IMG/VR virus record: IMGVR_UViG_3300034283_002790
Location: 123,385 to 187,384 of that record
Reading direction: 5' to 3' (one strand)
Source: a virus
Length of the DNA stretch: 64,000 nt
Below, in pieces: positions 13,101-21,686 of this stretch (its first letter is position 1; the number at the start of each line of letters is the position of its first letter). The notes beneath the pieces were generated by a model. It had not been told where the DNA came from. It ran no database searches and saw only the letters and a list, made by a program, of their open reading frames with translations. The translations under genes and the position numbers were made by a program.

Positions 13101-14525
13101 TTAATCAATTTCAAAAACAGTGTATACGGTATCATTTATAGTGATTTCTTCGTAATCTGAACTGTGATAATTTAATTCACTAGCATCATATTCGTCTCTT
13201 AAATCATCTTTTAATGCCTCAAAATTAATAAAATCTGAAAAATCTTCGTAACCATAGTCTCTTAATTTATCAACTGGGTAGTTTGTTATTTCATAAAGCA
13301 AATCTTCTAGAACTTCTTCCACCGAATCCTCATCAAGTTCACCGTCGGGATTTTCTTTAATATCATCAATTTCATATTCTATGTCTGAAATTCTACTTTC
13401 TCTCTCCGATTCAATTTCTTCCGTATCTTGGTCATCATATAATTGAAATGGTTGGACTAATTTTTTATTCTTGTATAAGATCCAATTATTTCCGTCATAT
13501 TTGTATTCAAACCTATTGTCATCAATATCAGTAAAATCAAAGACATTGAAACTATTTTCTTGTGTTGGTTCGTAAATCGGGGGTCGCCCACCGAATCTTT
13601 CATAAAAATCTTTTTCCATTTCTAATAACCAAATTTCTTCCTCTTGATCTGAACTTAAAGACCTTTCTATGTTGTAATTTTCCGGATTTTCCCAAATATT
13701 TTCTCTCTCACTTTCTTCAAAATAATTTGCAACCTCATCACCATCAACATATTGTTCAAGATAAGAATTATCAAAGTAGTTTTTAACATCATCGAGTATA
13801 GAATCAATATAATCTTCTAATGATCTTTGGACCATATCTTCATCTCCAACTGCATATAACTTTTCGGTACTCAATGATCGAAAAGTTTCAAGACTCCAAT
13901 GTGTTCCTTCTTTTACAAAATCATATACATCTGTTTTACCTTCTTCTATTTCAGTGATTTCATCATCTAGTTCAGTAATCAAATCAAATAATTCAGTATC
14001 TTTTTCATTTTCAAATTCGTTATTTAAATCTAAATTTTCTCTTTCATTTTCTAACGCTTCTATTCTAGATTGAAGTTCGGCCAATCTTTCTAAATCCTCT
14101 TGGTCAAATTTACCAATATCCCCTTGTATGTATGCATACTCAAAACAAGCATTTGCCATTTCACCTTCTTTATCCGTATCGTTGATATCCCAAACATTTT
14201 CTTGTCTTCTTTCATTAGCAAGTTCTAATTCTCTAAGTTTTTTTAATTTTTTTAAATGTCTATCATAGGGTGTATCGTAATATACTAATCTAGTACTTGT
14301 GACATCTTCAATCCATGTTATTTCAGTATTTGAAAAATTCAAAGGTCCTTCAACAGTAATGTCATATAATTTTCCTTTAATAGGTAAACCTCTTAAATCT
14401 AACCCCCCGGTTATAATTAAATGCTTACCTTTAAACATTTTTATATTTCTGAGTCCTTCGTAATTATAGTTTGTTGATTGTAAGTACAACAAAAATTCTT
14501 CTGGTGTTAATTTAATATTTTCCAT
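13101..14525 (-). CDS. Large acidic protein, paralogue of 44241-45713
   Basis: 474 residues, strongly acidic with long D/E-rich helices (about 140-200 and 380-420). The N-terminus has LTPEEFLLYLQSTNYNY and a beta-stacked segment (LIITGGLDLRGLPIKGKLYD) shared with the 490-residue protein at 44241-45713, as are P-x-G-x-LDE and YGYEDFSDFINF near the C-terminus. The N-terminal repeats look like a short beta-solenoid. Role unknown; an internal head or DNA-mimic-like protein is possible but speculative. Confidence 0.7.
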   Translation of the reverse strand: MENIKLTPEEFLLYLQSTNYNYEGLRNIKMFKGKHLIITGGLDLRGLPIKGKLYDITVEGPLNFSNTEITWIEDVTSTRLVYYDTPYDRHLKKLKKLRELELANERRQENVWDINDTDKEGEMANACFEYAYIQGDIGKFDQEDLERLAELQSRIEALENERENLDLNNEFENEKDTELFDLITELDDEITEIEEGKTDVYDFVKEGTHWSLETFRSLSTEKLYAVGDEDMVQRSLEDYIDSILDDVKNYFDNSYLEQYVDGDEVANYFEESERENIWENPENYNIERSLSSDQEEEIWLLEMEKDFYERFGGRPPIYEPTQENSFNVFDFTDIDDNRFEYKYDGNNWILYKNKKLVQPFQLYDDQDTEEIESERESRISDIEYEIDDIKENPDGELDEDSVEEVLEDLLYEITNYPVDKLRDYGYEDFSDFINFEALKDDLRDEYDASELNYHSSDYEEITINDTVYTVFEID

Positions 14526-14528
14526 AAT

Positions 14529-14897
14529 TTAGTTAGAATATTCATCCTCACAGTTTATTTGATTGGACACGTAATTTTTCAATATTATCTTTGCCCAGTC
14601 TTGCAATTCCTCACTTTCAAATCCAAAATAATAATTTAACGAAAAATTACTATGAAATGGAACTAAATCAAAAAGTTTTATTTTGGAATTATCACAAAAC
14701 CAAGTGCTGTAAAACATTGTGTGGTTCATAAATCCTTGGTCAACATTCCCTTTCAATTTTACTTGTAAATCTACTTTGTAATGTCTTTTACCCTTATAAT
14801 AAACTGGCGTTACTTGTGTTTTAGGGTAACCAGTTATTATTAATTCACAGAATTTTTCAATTATTTTAGATATTTCATCAAATCTTTTTAAGTCCAT
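14529..14897 (-). CDS. Protein of unknown function
   Basis: 122 residues from the ATG at 14897, one base past the stop of the upstream gene; the longer frame to 14975 overlaps that gene and is rejected. Mixed alpha/beta: VTPVYYKGKRHYKVDLQVKLKG, then LFDLVPFHSNFSLNYYFGF. No recognised domain. Cotranscribed with the 14899-15258 gene. Confidence 0.65.
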   Translation of the reverse strand: MDLKRFDEISKIIEKFCELIITGYPKTQVTPVYYKGKRHYKVDLQVKLKGNVDQGFMNHTMFYSTWFCDNSKIKLFDLVPFHSNFSLNYYFGFESEELQDWAKIILKNYVSNQINCEDEYSN

Positions 14898-14898
14898 T

Positions 14899-15258
14899 TC
14901 AATAATTATATAATCTATTATGTTTTGTTTTAAACTCAAAGTAATCTTTTTGAATTTTCTCATAATAATGATCAATAAGAATCAATCTTAGATTTTCTTT
15001 TTCTAAATCAATATCATTCTTAAATTTAATGGAATAAAGTTCCCTTATGAAAAATTTGATTATTAATTTTTTATAACTATTAAACTTGATTAACTCGGGA
15101 TTCTCTAACTGAATTTTATTCAATTTATTAACACCTTCATAATAAATTCGGTTCAGGTCATCGATCGAACAAATTTCAAGAAAACTTTTTTTAGTAGAAT
15201 AACTAACTTTTTTTTTAAAAGATAAAAAAATTAAAAGTTTCTGAATAAATTTTTTCAT
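14899..15258 (-). CDS. Basic helical protein of unknown function
   Basis: 119 residues, Lys-rich and predicted all-helical, with a hydrophobic N-terminal stretch (FIQKLLIFLSF) that could be a membrane anchor or uncleaved signal. CAAAGTTA (reverse of TAACTTTG) lies 15 bases upstream but lacks a matching -33 element. No family recognised. Confidence 0.6.
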   Translation of the reverse strand: MKKFIQKLLIFLSFKKKVSYSTKKSFLEICSIDDLNRIYYEGVNKLNKIQLENPELIKFNSYKKLIIKFFIRELYSIKFKNDIDLEKENLRLILIDHYYEKIQKDYFEFKTKHNRLYNY

Positions 15259-15335
15259 TTTTGACTCAAAGTTAGTTATTTTTTATATTTTTGTACTCTA
15301 ATCTTATAATAAATATAAATTTTTAAATTAAAGTT

Positions 15336-15683
15336 ATGGATAATTTTCAAGTTTTAGTGTTCAGGTTGTTTGAATTTTTTGTGACAGTGATTTCAAATTT
15401 GTTTTCCATCATAGTTTATATTGTTATAAGACTCGAAACCAAGTCTCCGGAAAAAACTAAAAAGATTTATTCTCTAATTTATGATAACAATTCAAAGAGT
15501 TCCAAAAAACCAGTGATCAAAAAAGTCGCAAAATTTGACAATACAAATACGGAGGAGGATTGTGATCCTAAAAAACAAAGTATAATTGATTCCTTAAATT
15601 ATCTTAAAAGTAAACCCAATAAAACTAAACAGGACAAAGAATCAATTTACAGTTTAGAGATGATTCTTAAAAATTTGAAATAA
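15336..15683 (+). CDS. Membrane-anchored protein of unknown function
   Basis: 115 residues: one N-terminal membrane helix (FFVTVISNLFSIIVYIVI, about 14-31) and a Lys-rich soluble part ending in a probable helix (SIIDSLNYLKSKPNKTK). Single rightward gene in a leftward region; its last 17 bases overlap the convergent gene 15667-15894. Function unknown. Confidence 0.6.
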   Translation: MDNFQVLVFRLFEFFVTVISNLFSIIVYIVIRLETKSPEKTKKIYSLIYDNNSKSSKKPVIKKVAKFDNTNTEEDCDPKKQSIIDSLNYLKSKPNKTKQDKESIYSLEMILKNLK

Positions 15684-15894
15684 ATCGTCCTAAATTATTA
15701 TCAAAATTGCGGGAGTAAAAATCAAACTTTTTTGGTTTCTTTGTTTCTCCGTGAAAAACTCCCGTTTCATAAATTCTATTTATATGATTTTTTTCATCAT
15801 TTTGAAATTTTTGTGCTAATTCTAACACATTCTGATCTGTTGATTCATCTTTTTGTAAGTGATCTATAAACTTTTGAAAAGGGGTTTTATCCAT
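15667..15894 (-). CDS. Small conserved phage protein
   Basis: 75 residues from the ATG at 15894 (MDKTPFQKFIDHLQKDEST); the longer frame to 15999 is inside the upstream gene. Helical first half, then YETGVFHGETKKPKKFDFYS. I have the impression of similar small proteins in other large phages, but there is no known function. TATTTAT box 4 bases upstream. Confidence 0.7.
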   Translation of the reverse strand: MDKTPFQKFIDHLQKDESTDQNVLELAQKFQNDEKNHINRIYETGVFHGETKKPKKFDFYSRNFDNNLGRFISNF

Positions 15895-15898
15895 AATA

Positions 15899-15907
15899 AA
15901 ATAAATA
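15899..15907 (-). promoter_or_regulatory. TATTTAT box upstream of 15667-15894
   Basis: Sense TATTTATTT, 4 bases before the ATG at 15894. It lies beyond the stop end of 15914-16396, in the short gap between the two genes. Confidence 0.45.
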
Positions 15908-15913
15908 TAAAGT

Positions 15914-16396
15914 TTATTCAAAATAATCAAAACACCAAATCGGTGTCTGATCACCCACATACGATCCATGAACATTATAATAAAAATGTTCCAAAGCATC
16001 TTCTTCAGTCATATCTTGTCTGAGAATATCCAAACACTTTGACATTGAATAAATCAGTTTCCCTGTGTTTTCCTCAACTCCAATTATTGCTTCATCAAAC
16101 CCATCTGCCTTGAGAAAAGTGTCGTCAGGGAATCTTTCAATAATTGAATCAATTAGTTTTTCTTGATTGAATTCTATAATAGAAGCAACATCTTTTTCAG
16201 TAATATCAAATTCATTTTCACCAAAAGCAATAGTTTGAACCATAAAATACACTTCCGAACCATCCGACAAACCTTGGTCGTCCGGAGAATTTGGATTAAG
16301 GTCAAAATCTATGATCTTCCAGGGTTCTTGGTGTGTAGATATGTGTCTAACAACAAATTTATTGTCATTAGTTTTTTTTAGATAACCTTTCAACAT
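15914..16396 (-). CDS. Conserved phage protein with YN-G-YVG-TPI motif
   Basis: 160 residues. Mixed alpha/beta with a notable C-terminal motif, EEDALEHFYYNVHGSYVGDQ followed by TPIWCFDYFE. Such YN-x-x-G-x-VGE/D-TPI endings recur in phage proteins of unknown role. No catalytic motif visible. The start at 16396 has an A-rich upstream region. Confidence 0.7.
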   Translation of the reverse strand: MLKGYLKKTNDNKFVVRHISTHQEPWKIIDFDLNPNSPDDQGLSDGSEVYFMVQTIAFGENEFDITEKDVASIIEFNQEKLIDSIIERFPDDTFLKADGFDEAIIGVEENTGKLIYSMSKCLDILRQDMTEEDALEHFYYNVHGSYVGDQTPIWCFDYFE

Positions 16397-16432
16397 TTTT
16401 TTATTTAATTATAGTAAAAAAAATATTAAAAA

Positions 16433-17236
16433 TCAAATAGAAATATCATCAAGTGAATTTGCTATTTTTTGGTAAATAGGTAAATAATCTTTGGGATCTT
16501 GAGTAAAACCAACTGGGGGTTCAACTAATGAAACTTCGTAATCAGTAAATTCTTGGTAATAATCCGAAACTTGGTTTTTATAATCGGTAATGCCTTGTAA
16601 AAATCCCCAACCATAAGATCCTTGAATCACATATAGTCTGGCGTTAGGGAAGACTCTTTCAAGTTCTTCAACTAAAAGATAAATTGGGTCGTTTAAATTA
16701 AACTCAAAATAAGATCCAACAGAAATAGCAACTTTTTTGACATTTTCATAAGATCCATCTATTTTTTTTAATGACTTCATCAACCATCTAACATCGGCAT
16801 CTGACTTCCAGAGATTCTTTTCTGAAGGATCAGAACCAATCAATCTGAAAAAATCTGACTCAATCGATATATAATAAACATGAAAATCACCAATTAAAAT
16901 ATTGTCCGGGGGTTTGACATCCTGAGTCGGTTTTTTTATTACCTTCGGCTCTTGTATTGGTTTTTGTTTAACTTTGACTGGTCTTGGTACAATTTGATCA
17001 ATCTTTGGTTTTTTTTCTGGTTCATCTTTTTTTTCTTTTACCTTTTTTAGTTCAGATTTGAGTTCATCAGATGTCAACGATCCACCATTAAATAAATCAA
17101 TCAGAGATTTGACCATTCCTAGTTGTGGGGATAAAGAAAATATAGAAAATCCACCCAGATTAAATTCTTTAAGTTGATCTTTTTTAATGGATTCAACAAT
17201 AATCTTAAATTGATTTTTAGTTAATTTGAGTTTCAT
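16433..17236 (-). CDS. Protein with tag-like N-terminus and degenerate SGNH-like domain
   Basis: 267 residues. MKLKLTKNQFKIIVESIKK is a second type of N-terminal helix common in large-phage proteins. Residues 65-110 form a K/P-rich linker. The C-terminal domain starts NILIGDFHVYYI, resembling the first block of SGNH hydrolases (GDSH), with the catalytic Ser replaced by Phe, and later AISVGSYFEF. It may be an inactive hydrolase fold used for binding. TATTTAT box 4 bases upstream. Confidence 0.6.
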   Translation of the reverse strand: MKLKLTKNQFKIIVESIKKDQLKEFNLGGFSIFSLSPQLGMVKSLIDLFNGGSLTSDELKSELKKVKEKKDEPEKKPKIDQIVPRPVKVKQKPIQEPKVIKKPTQDVKPPDNILIGDFHVYYISIESDFFRLIGSDPSEKNLWKSDADVRWLMKSLKKIDGSYENVKKVAISVGSYFEFNLNDPIYLLVEELERVFPNARLYVIQGSYGWGFLQGITDYKNQVSDYYQEFTDYEVSLVEPPVGFTQDPKDYLPIYQKIANSLDDISI

Positions 17237-17240
17237 TCAA

Positions 17241-17249
17241 ATATAAATA
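17241..17249 (-). promoter_or_regulatory. TATTTAT box upstream of 16433-17236
   Basis: Sense TATTTATAT preceded by GA, 4 bases before the ATG at 17236 and just downstream of the stop at 17250. Confidence 0.45.
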
Positions 17250-17477
17250 TCACTTAAATGGAGATTTTGATTTAGTAAGTTGACCTCTTTGTCTTTTTTT
17301 TCGTGCCTGGCAATGTGCTTTTTGAGAGAATCCTTTAGGGTTATTACAATTTATTGACTTTTTGTATTTTTTTGACCAGGTTTCTTCAATATCATTTTCA
17401 AATAATAGATCATCGAAGATATGTATGTCTAATTCTAAAAGTTTGTGTTTTTGTAATTCACTAATAATCACTTTCAT
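17250..17477 (-). CDS. Small protein with CNNPKGFSQKAHC module
   Basis: 75 residues. An N-terminal helix (KVIISELQKHKLLE) joins to a compact Cys/Lys-rich C-terminal module: WSKKYKKSINCNNPKGFSQK, then AHC and RKKR. I recognise this module as a recurring tail of large-phage proteins; its two Cys and basic residues suggest zinc or nucleic-acid binding, unproven. The ATG overlaps the upstream stop (ATGA). Confidence 0.7.
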   Translation of the reverse strand: MKVIISELQKHKLLELDIHIFDDLLFENDIEETWSKKYKKSINCNNPKGFSQKAHCQARKKRQRGQLTKSKSPFK

Positions 17478-18283
17478 TTAAATTCAAGTTCAGATACTTT
17501 AAGAGGACTAGAAAATAGTTCTACTGTACAATAATTATTTCCTTTTTGAGAAATTAAATTACTTTCCACAGTAATTTCTCCGTCATTTGGAAAATAAAGT
17601 ATTTGATTTTGATTATTTACAAATGCTAGGTAATTTACTAAAGATGTTGAATACCCATTTTCTGGAAATGACTTCAAGGATATTTTATAGGAATCGTTTT
17701 GAGTTTTGTGACCGAATATTTTTTTAACCTGAAGAGTTAACTTACCATTTGGATTTTTGAATATTAAATCAGTACCGTCTAACATATCTTTTTTTCCTCC
17801 GGGATAGAAGTTGAATTCTGTGTCTAATTTAAAAAAACTTTTTATATCGTGAAAAACACAAAATTCTTTCTCTGTACCTAATTCAATCATAGAGAAATTA
17901 ATATTGACTAGTTCTTTTAATTTATCACCTTTCTTATTTTCGATGATGAACTTTCTGATAAAGTCCAGAAAATTATGAGTCGTTTTAACTGGAAAATTAA
18001 TATCTTTATTAAAATGTTCTAATAACTTTTCTAAAACAGCATTGTTGGTTGAAAAAAAATTCAAAACGGACCAGTCTGACTTAGGAATTTTATATTTATT
18101 GGAGTATTCAGTAAAAGAGTGAAATAATAAAACACCTTCTTTTGTTGTGTAATTTAGTTCTTTATTTGTTATCGATCCCCAATATTTAGAATTACCAAAA
18201 AGATCTTTCAGCATTCGATGAAAATTCAAGCAGAAGTTTTCATCTTGTTTAATTTTTTTTAGATTTAACATTTTTTTCTTCAA
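17474..18283 (-). CDS. Possible PD-(D/E)XK-fold nuclease
   Basis: 269 residues. A helical N-terminal half is followed by GGKKDMLDGTDLIFKNPNGK and LTLQVKK (about 160-190). The D-L-x-F ... (E/Q)-V-K spacing is that of the PD-(D/E)XK nuclease core, with Gln in place of Glu. Many phage recombination or restriction-like nucleases look like this, but the motif alone is weak. Translationally coupled to the next gene. Confidence 0.45.
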   Translation of the reverse strand: MKKKMLNLKKIKQDENFCLNFHRMLKDLFGNSKYWGSITNKELNYTTKEGVLLFHSFTEYSNKYKIPKSDWSVLNFFSTNNAVLEKLLEHFNKDINFPVKTTHNFLDFIRKFIIENKKGDKLKELVNINFSMIELGTEKEFCVFHDIKSFFKLDTEFNFYPGGKKDMLDGTDLIFKNPNGKLTLQVKKIFGHKTQNDSYKISLKSFPENGYSTSLVNYLAFVNNQNQILYFPNDGEITVESNLISQKGNNYCTVELFSSPLKVSELEFK

Positions 18284-18301
18284 ATGATACGAAAAAAAAA
18301 G

Positions 18302-19012
18302 TTATAGGTCAATATACTTTAAAAATTCTTCGGTCACGTCCAGGTCACGAATAGAATAATCATTAGTTGGGTTATACCAAGTGTGTGTAATTGTAACATC
18401 AATTTTGGATTTTTCATCCGCCTGTTCAACACTGATTTCACCCCGACTACCATCATCAATTTCCCAACCTGGATAAAGATTATTTAAAAAATGATAAAAT
18501 TCTTCTTCGATATAATCAAAACTTTTACTATTAATTCCAGAAAAGTCCGGTTCAAAATTTTCAATATATCCACTATCACCGTAACCATTATAAGTTGCAG
18601 AAATTCCATTAATATCTAGATCATGAAGTGCATGGTAAAACTCTAAGTTGTCAATTTCTTTGTTAAATTCCTGTTCTTCTTCTGTCAAATAATCTTCATT
18701 GAAAGAAAATAATATTTTTCCATCTGGAAATATTTCTAATGAAACCGATCCTCTTGGGTACTCAAAATCTGAAATTGAGTTATTATAAATGATGTCTTTA
18801 ACAAATGTGCTTTCTAAAAAACTATCAGAAATCTTTTCAACAAAGTTTTCAATATGGGGAATTGTTAAATCCACATGTTTTTCAGGGGTACTTATTGATA
18901 TATTAAGGTCGTCTATTTCCCATCCCAAATCCCAATAGGCTTGAGCCGAAACAGATTCGGCACCAGAGGCTTTTATAAAATTAATTAGTAAATTAAAATT
19001 ATTCATAATCAT
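18302..19012 (-). CDS. GDSG-type protein resembling DUF6878, copy A
   Basis: 236 residues, acidic. The centre has ISATYNGYGDSGYIENFEPD, and the C-terminal part GWEIDDGSRGEISVE followed by DVTITHTWYNP. The order YxGxGDSG, GWE-x-(N/D)-x-G, H is that of DUF6878-like proteins of plasmids and phages. Paralogue of 19009-19737, to which it is coupled by an ATGA overlap. No enzymatic role is known. Confidence 0.6.
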   Translation of the reverse strand: MIMNNFNLLINFIKASGAESVSAQAYWDLGWEIDDLNISISTPEKHVDLTIPHIENFVEKISDSFLESTFVKDIIYNNSISDFEYPRGSVSLEIFPDGKILFSFNEDYLTEEEQEFNKEIDNLEFYHALHDLDINGISATYNGYGDSGYIENFEPDFSGINSKSFDYIEEEFYHFLNNLYPGWEIDDGSRGEISVEQADEKSKIDVTITHTWYNPTNDYSIRDLDVTEEFLKYIDL

Positions 19013-19737
19013 TCAAATTTATTTAAAAAGTTTTCAGGGATCTCATAACCTTCAATGATAGTCATATCTTCTTCTGTATTCCAGGTGTGATTAATATCAA
19101 CATTACATGATTCAGAATTACTATCATAAACAATTTGTACATCACCTGAACTACCTTCATTAATTTCCCAACCGCCAAAATTTTCTAAACTTTCGTAGAC
19201 AAGATCCTCAATTATTGATTTTTCTGATTCTGATAAAGTTTCCCAACTAATTTTTTTATCAGAATCAATTTCGAATTCTTCCGCATAACCAGAATCTCCA
19301 CCCCCATTATATCTACATGTGAATTCTTTAATTTTATTTTTTTTGAAAATCTCAATTACATTTTCTCTTTCTATTTCAAATTCTTGGTAATCTTCAGATT
19401 CTCCGTAGTAATATTGATGATAATCTAGATATATTTTTTCATCAATTCCATCAAATTTGAATGTGATATAACCTCTTATATAATCACCGTAAGTATCTTC
19501 AACTGAATTATCATAAATAAGTTGTTGTATTTCCTCAGATTCCGAAAGTTCGTCACATATTTTTTCCATGAAATTTATAAAATTTTCAGGAAGAATTTCT
19601 TTTGAAAGATTGCGGTCATCAAAATAAAAATCAAAATGGTCAACGGAATCATCTAAAGAATACCATGCTCTAAGATAAATGTTTTCTAGTTTTGAAACTT
19701 TTAAAAAGAAAAAAATTTGTTTTAGTTCGTTATTCAT
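19009..19737 (-). CDS. GDSG-type protein resembling DUF6878, copy B
   Basis: 242 residues with the same layout as its neighbour: FTCRYNGGGDSGYAEEFEID, then GGWEINEGSSGDVQIVYD and VDINHTW. Tandem duplication is evident from order and motif spacing. TATTTAT box 3 bases before the ATG, so the pair is probably one late operon. Function unknown. Confidence 0.6.
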   Translation of the reverse strand: MNNELKQIFFFLKVSKLENIYLRAWYSLDDSVDHFDFYFDDRNLSKEILPENFINFMEKICDELSESEEIQQLIYDNSVEDTYGDYIRGYITFKFDGIDEKIYLDYHQYYYGESEDYQEFEIERENVIEIFKKNKIKEFTCRYNGGGDSGYAEEFEIDSDKKISWETLSESEKSIIEDLVYESLENFGGWEINEGSSGDVQIVYDSNSESCNVDINHTWNTEEDMTIIEGYEIPENFLNKFE

Positions 19738-19740
19738 ACT

Positions 19741-19749
19741 TAATAAATA
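19741..19749 (-). promoter_or_regulatory. TATTTAT box upstream of 19009-19737
   Basis: Sense TATTTATTA, 3 bases before the ATG at 19737. Confidence 0.45.
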
Positions 19750-19751
19750 TA

Positions 19752-20105
19752 TTAATCGGTAAATTCTAAATTCATAGTTTTAATCATCCAGATTGGTTTT
19801 TCTCTTTTTTTCAAGGCATCAACCCAATCTTTTGCACTTGGTATTTGATTTGCACAGTCTTCTCTAACATGTTGTTCTCCAATATATCTCACATAAACCA
19901 ATTTACCGTCACTATTTAAAAATGAACTTCCAAAAATTTTTTCACATTCAAAAATACCTTCTGAATGATGCCTAAACAGTCTATGATCAGAATGTCCAAT
20001 CCAACCTTTAGTTTCATCAAACCAGTTGTGGATTTTGATATAATCTTCTTCTTTACCTCCAAATTTTTTAACAGAGGATTTTGCGTGTAATTCTGGATGT
20101 GCCAT
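19752..20105 (-). CDS. DUF6915-family protein
   Basis: 117 residues from the ATG at 20105. MAHPELHAKSSVKKFGGKEE, DYIKIHNWFDETK, HRLFRHHSEGIFECEKIFG and VRYIGEQHVREDC closely follow the DUF6915 pattern; the many conserved His residues suggest metal binding. No role is established. A host-type -7 element (TACTTTTG, 20124-20117) lies 11 bases upstream and overlaps the box of the divergent gene. Confidence 0.8.
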   Translation of the reverse strand: MAHPELHAKSSVKKFGGKEEDYIKIHNWFDETKGWIGHSDHRLFRHHSEGIFECEKIFGSSFLNSDGKLVYVRYIGEQHVREDCANQIPSAKDWVDALKKREKPIWMIKTMNLEFTD

Positions 20106-20116
20106 ATTTTTTTTTT

Positions 20117-20148
20117 CAAAAGTACAATATTTATTTAATATGTACAAT
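20117..20148 (-). promoter_or_regulatory. Partial Bacteroidota-type promoter for DUF6915
   Basis: Leftward ATTG (20148-20145; one mismatch), 20 bases, TACTTTTG (20124-20117). It overlaps the rightward TATTTAT box at 20128-20136. Confidence 0.45.
20128..20136 (+). promoter_or_regulatory. TATTTAT box upstream of 20140-21084
   Basis: TATTTATTT, 3 bases before the ATG at 20140, inside a short divergent spacer of 34 bases. Confidence 0.45.
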
Positions 20149-21084
20149 ATTATTAAAAAAATTTTACTTGAAGAAACTCAAGATTCTTTTCTTACTAAGA
20201 ACGAAGTATTATTTTTCAAATTTCTGAATATTTTTAAACAAAGTAAACAAAGTTATACAACCAGACAGGAAATATTAAATTTAATTCGGGATCAAATAGG
20301 AAATTTTGGTCTTGATTCGAAAAAAGTAGACTACTATTATGACCTATATACCGCAAATTTTAGAGAGGATGGAAGGTATGATTTAATAACTCAAGATAAT
20401 TTAAAAAAGTTTTATGATAAAACAGTTCAAAAAAGAACAACAAATACAAATGCTAAGGATCTAGTCAATAATTTAAAACCATTTAGGGGATCTAATTTAA
20501 CCGCTAACTGGGAAGATGATAACTATGGTGACTGGGGTTACGTGGTTTTATCATATGACTGGTACCCAATTTACATTTATAAATACGGTAAATGGTTTGA
20601 AGTTGAATCGAAATATTCTATGTCAACTGCAAAACATATGAGTAACGTGTACCCAAGTGTGTCAAGGGGTGACATAATTAAGTTGAGTCAAAATGACATG
20701 GTTAAATTAAGAAAAGGTTGGAAAGACTTTTCGCAGGGTTTAGAATCCAAAAAACAAGATCTGCTTAATGATATAGAAAATATGATTCAATCTGGAGAAA
20801 TTATCAAAGTAAGAACAGGTTGGTATCCAAGATTGAGAATTTCATTTAAATATGAATCAGTCAATGAAAATAATGAAACTTTGAATTTAGATGTCAGAGT
20901 AACCAATGTTGAAAAAGTTATTGGTAATTCAATTGATAGGTCCTCTGGAGACTTCTTTATGAATCAAATGGAAGGGGTTACTCGTGATACCGTAAAGGAT
21001 TATTTGAAAGAAAAAATTAACGAAATTATAAAAACCACTTTGGGATTCAAAGTTAATATTAATTTAAATATTTCATTTGAATAA
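20140..21084 (+). CDS. Tag-variant protein of unknown function
   Basis: 314 residues. MYNIIKKILLEETQD is a shortened version of the shared tag (I-x-K-I-L-x-E-E-T). The next 75 residues are helical and resemble a DNA- or protein-binding helical domain (TTRQEILNLIRDQIGNFGLD). The middle has WEDDNYGDWGYVVLSYDW; the C-terminus is a mixed domain with FKVNINLNISFE. One of few tagged proteins on the plus strand. Function unknown. Confidence 0.7.
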   Translation: MYNIIKKILLEETQDSFLTKNEVLFFKFLNIFKQSKQSYTTRQEILNLIRDQIGNFGLDSKKVDYYYDLYTANFREDGRYDLITQDNLKKFYDKTVQKRTTNTNAKDLVNNLKPFRGSNLTANWEDDNYGDWGYVVLSYDWYPIYIYKYGKWFEVESKYSMSTAKHMSNVYPSVSRGDIIKLSQNDMVKLRKGWKDFSQGLESKKQDLLNDIENMIQSGEIIKVRTGWYPRLRISFKYESVNENNETLNLDVRVTNVEKVIGNSIDRSSGDFFMNQMEGVTRDTVKDYLKEKINEIIKTTLGFKVNINLNISFE

Positions 21085-21107
21085 AAAAAAGGGACCTGAG
21101 TCCCTTT
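21083..21107 (-). terminator. Rho-independent terminator between convergent genes
   Basis: AAAGGGAC-CTGA-GTCCCTTT: an 8-bp stem with a tetraloop. In the leftward direction it is followed by five more T residues, terminating 21114-21674; rightward it may also stop 20140-21084. Confidence 0.85.
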
Positions 21108-21113
21108 AGTGAA

Positions 21114-21674
21114 TTAAGAAAGATACTTTAATTTATATAGTGTCGAAAATAATAATTCTTGGACGGTATCGATCTGGTTTTGAATAAAACTATCATCACA
21201 ACAATCTCTGTTTTCTTCGATCATCTCATTTAGACTTTCTAAATATTGAATTGTTGATTTAATGGATTTGAAACTTTGAATTTTAAAACTTTTGTAACTT
21301 TTTAAAAGTCCATACTTACCCTGGTAAGATTCAATAAGTCCATCTACCAATCCATCGATTCCCTCATAATAACCTTGAAGTGCTTTGTGAGCGGCATAAG
21401 ATCCGGATCCGGTTACACCTAAATGAAATACGTGAACTTGAGTTTGTGAATGAAGTAATTTACAAACCATCTCACAAAATTGTTCTTCGGTCCCATCATT
21501 AACAGACTGAAATTCATCTTTTTGATCCTCATCATTTGATTCTTCATCGTCTGAAGACTCATCATCAAAATTATCATCTGTATCGTCATCGTCAGTATCC
21601 AAATCTTCAATGTTTTGTTCGTATAGACCACGTTTTTTTAATTGGTCTAATACTTTTTGTGTTAATTTATCCAT
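21114..21674 (-). CDS. Ferritin-like (DUF5856-type) protein with acidic N-terminus
   Basis: 186 residues. Residues 20-55 are almost all D/E/S. The remainder is four-helical: EQFCEMVCKLLHSQTQVHVF, then AAHKALQGYYEGIDGLVDGL, ESYQGKYGLLKSY and a final EENRDCCDD helix. The spacing H...H/E...Y..YEG..D is that of DUF5856, a Dps/ferritin-related fold seen in large phages. Iron binding or DNA protection is possible. TATTTAT box 12 bases upstream. Confidence 0.75.
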   Translation of the reverse strand: MDKLTQKVLDQLKKRGLYEQNIEDLDTDDDDTDDNFDDESSDDEESNDEDQKDEFQSVNDGTEEQFCEMVCKLLHSQTQVHVFHLGVTGSGSYAAHKALQGYYEGIDGLVDGLIESYQGKYGLLKSYKSFKIQSFKSIKSTIQYLESLNEMIEENRDCCDDSFIQNQIDTVQELLFSTLYKLKYLS

Positions 21675-21686
21675 TTTCTTTTTTTT

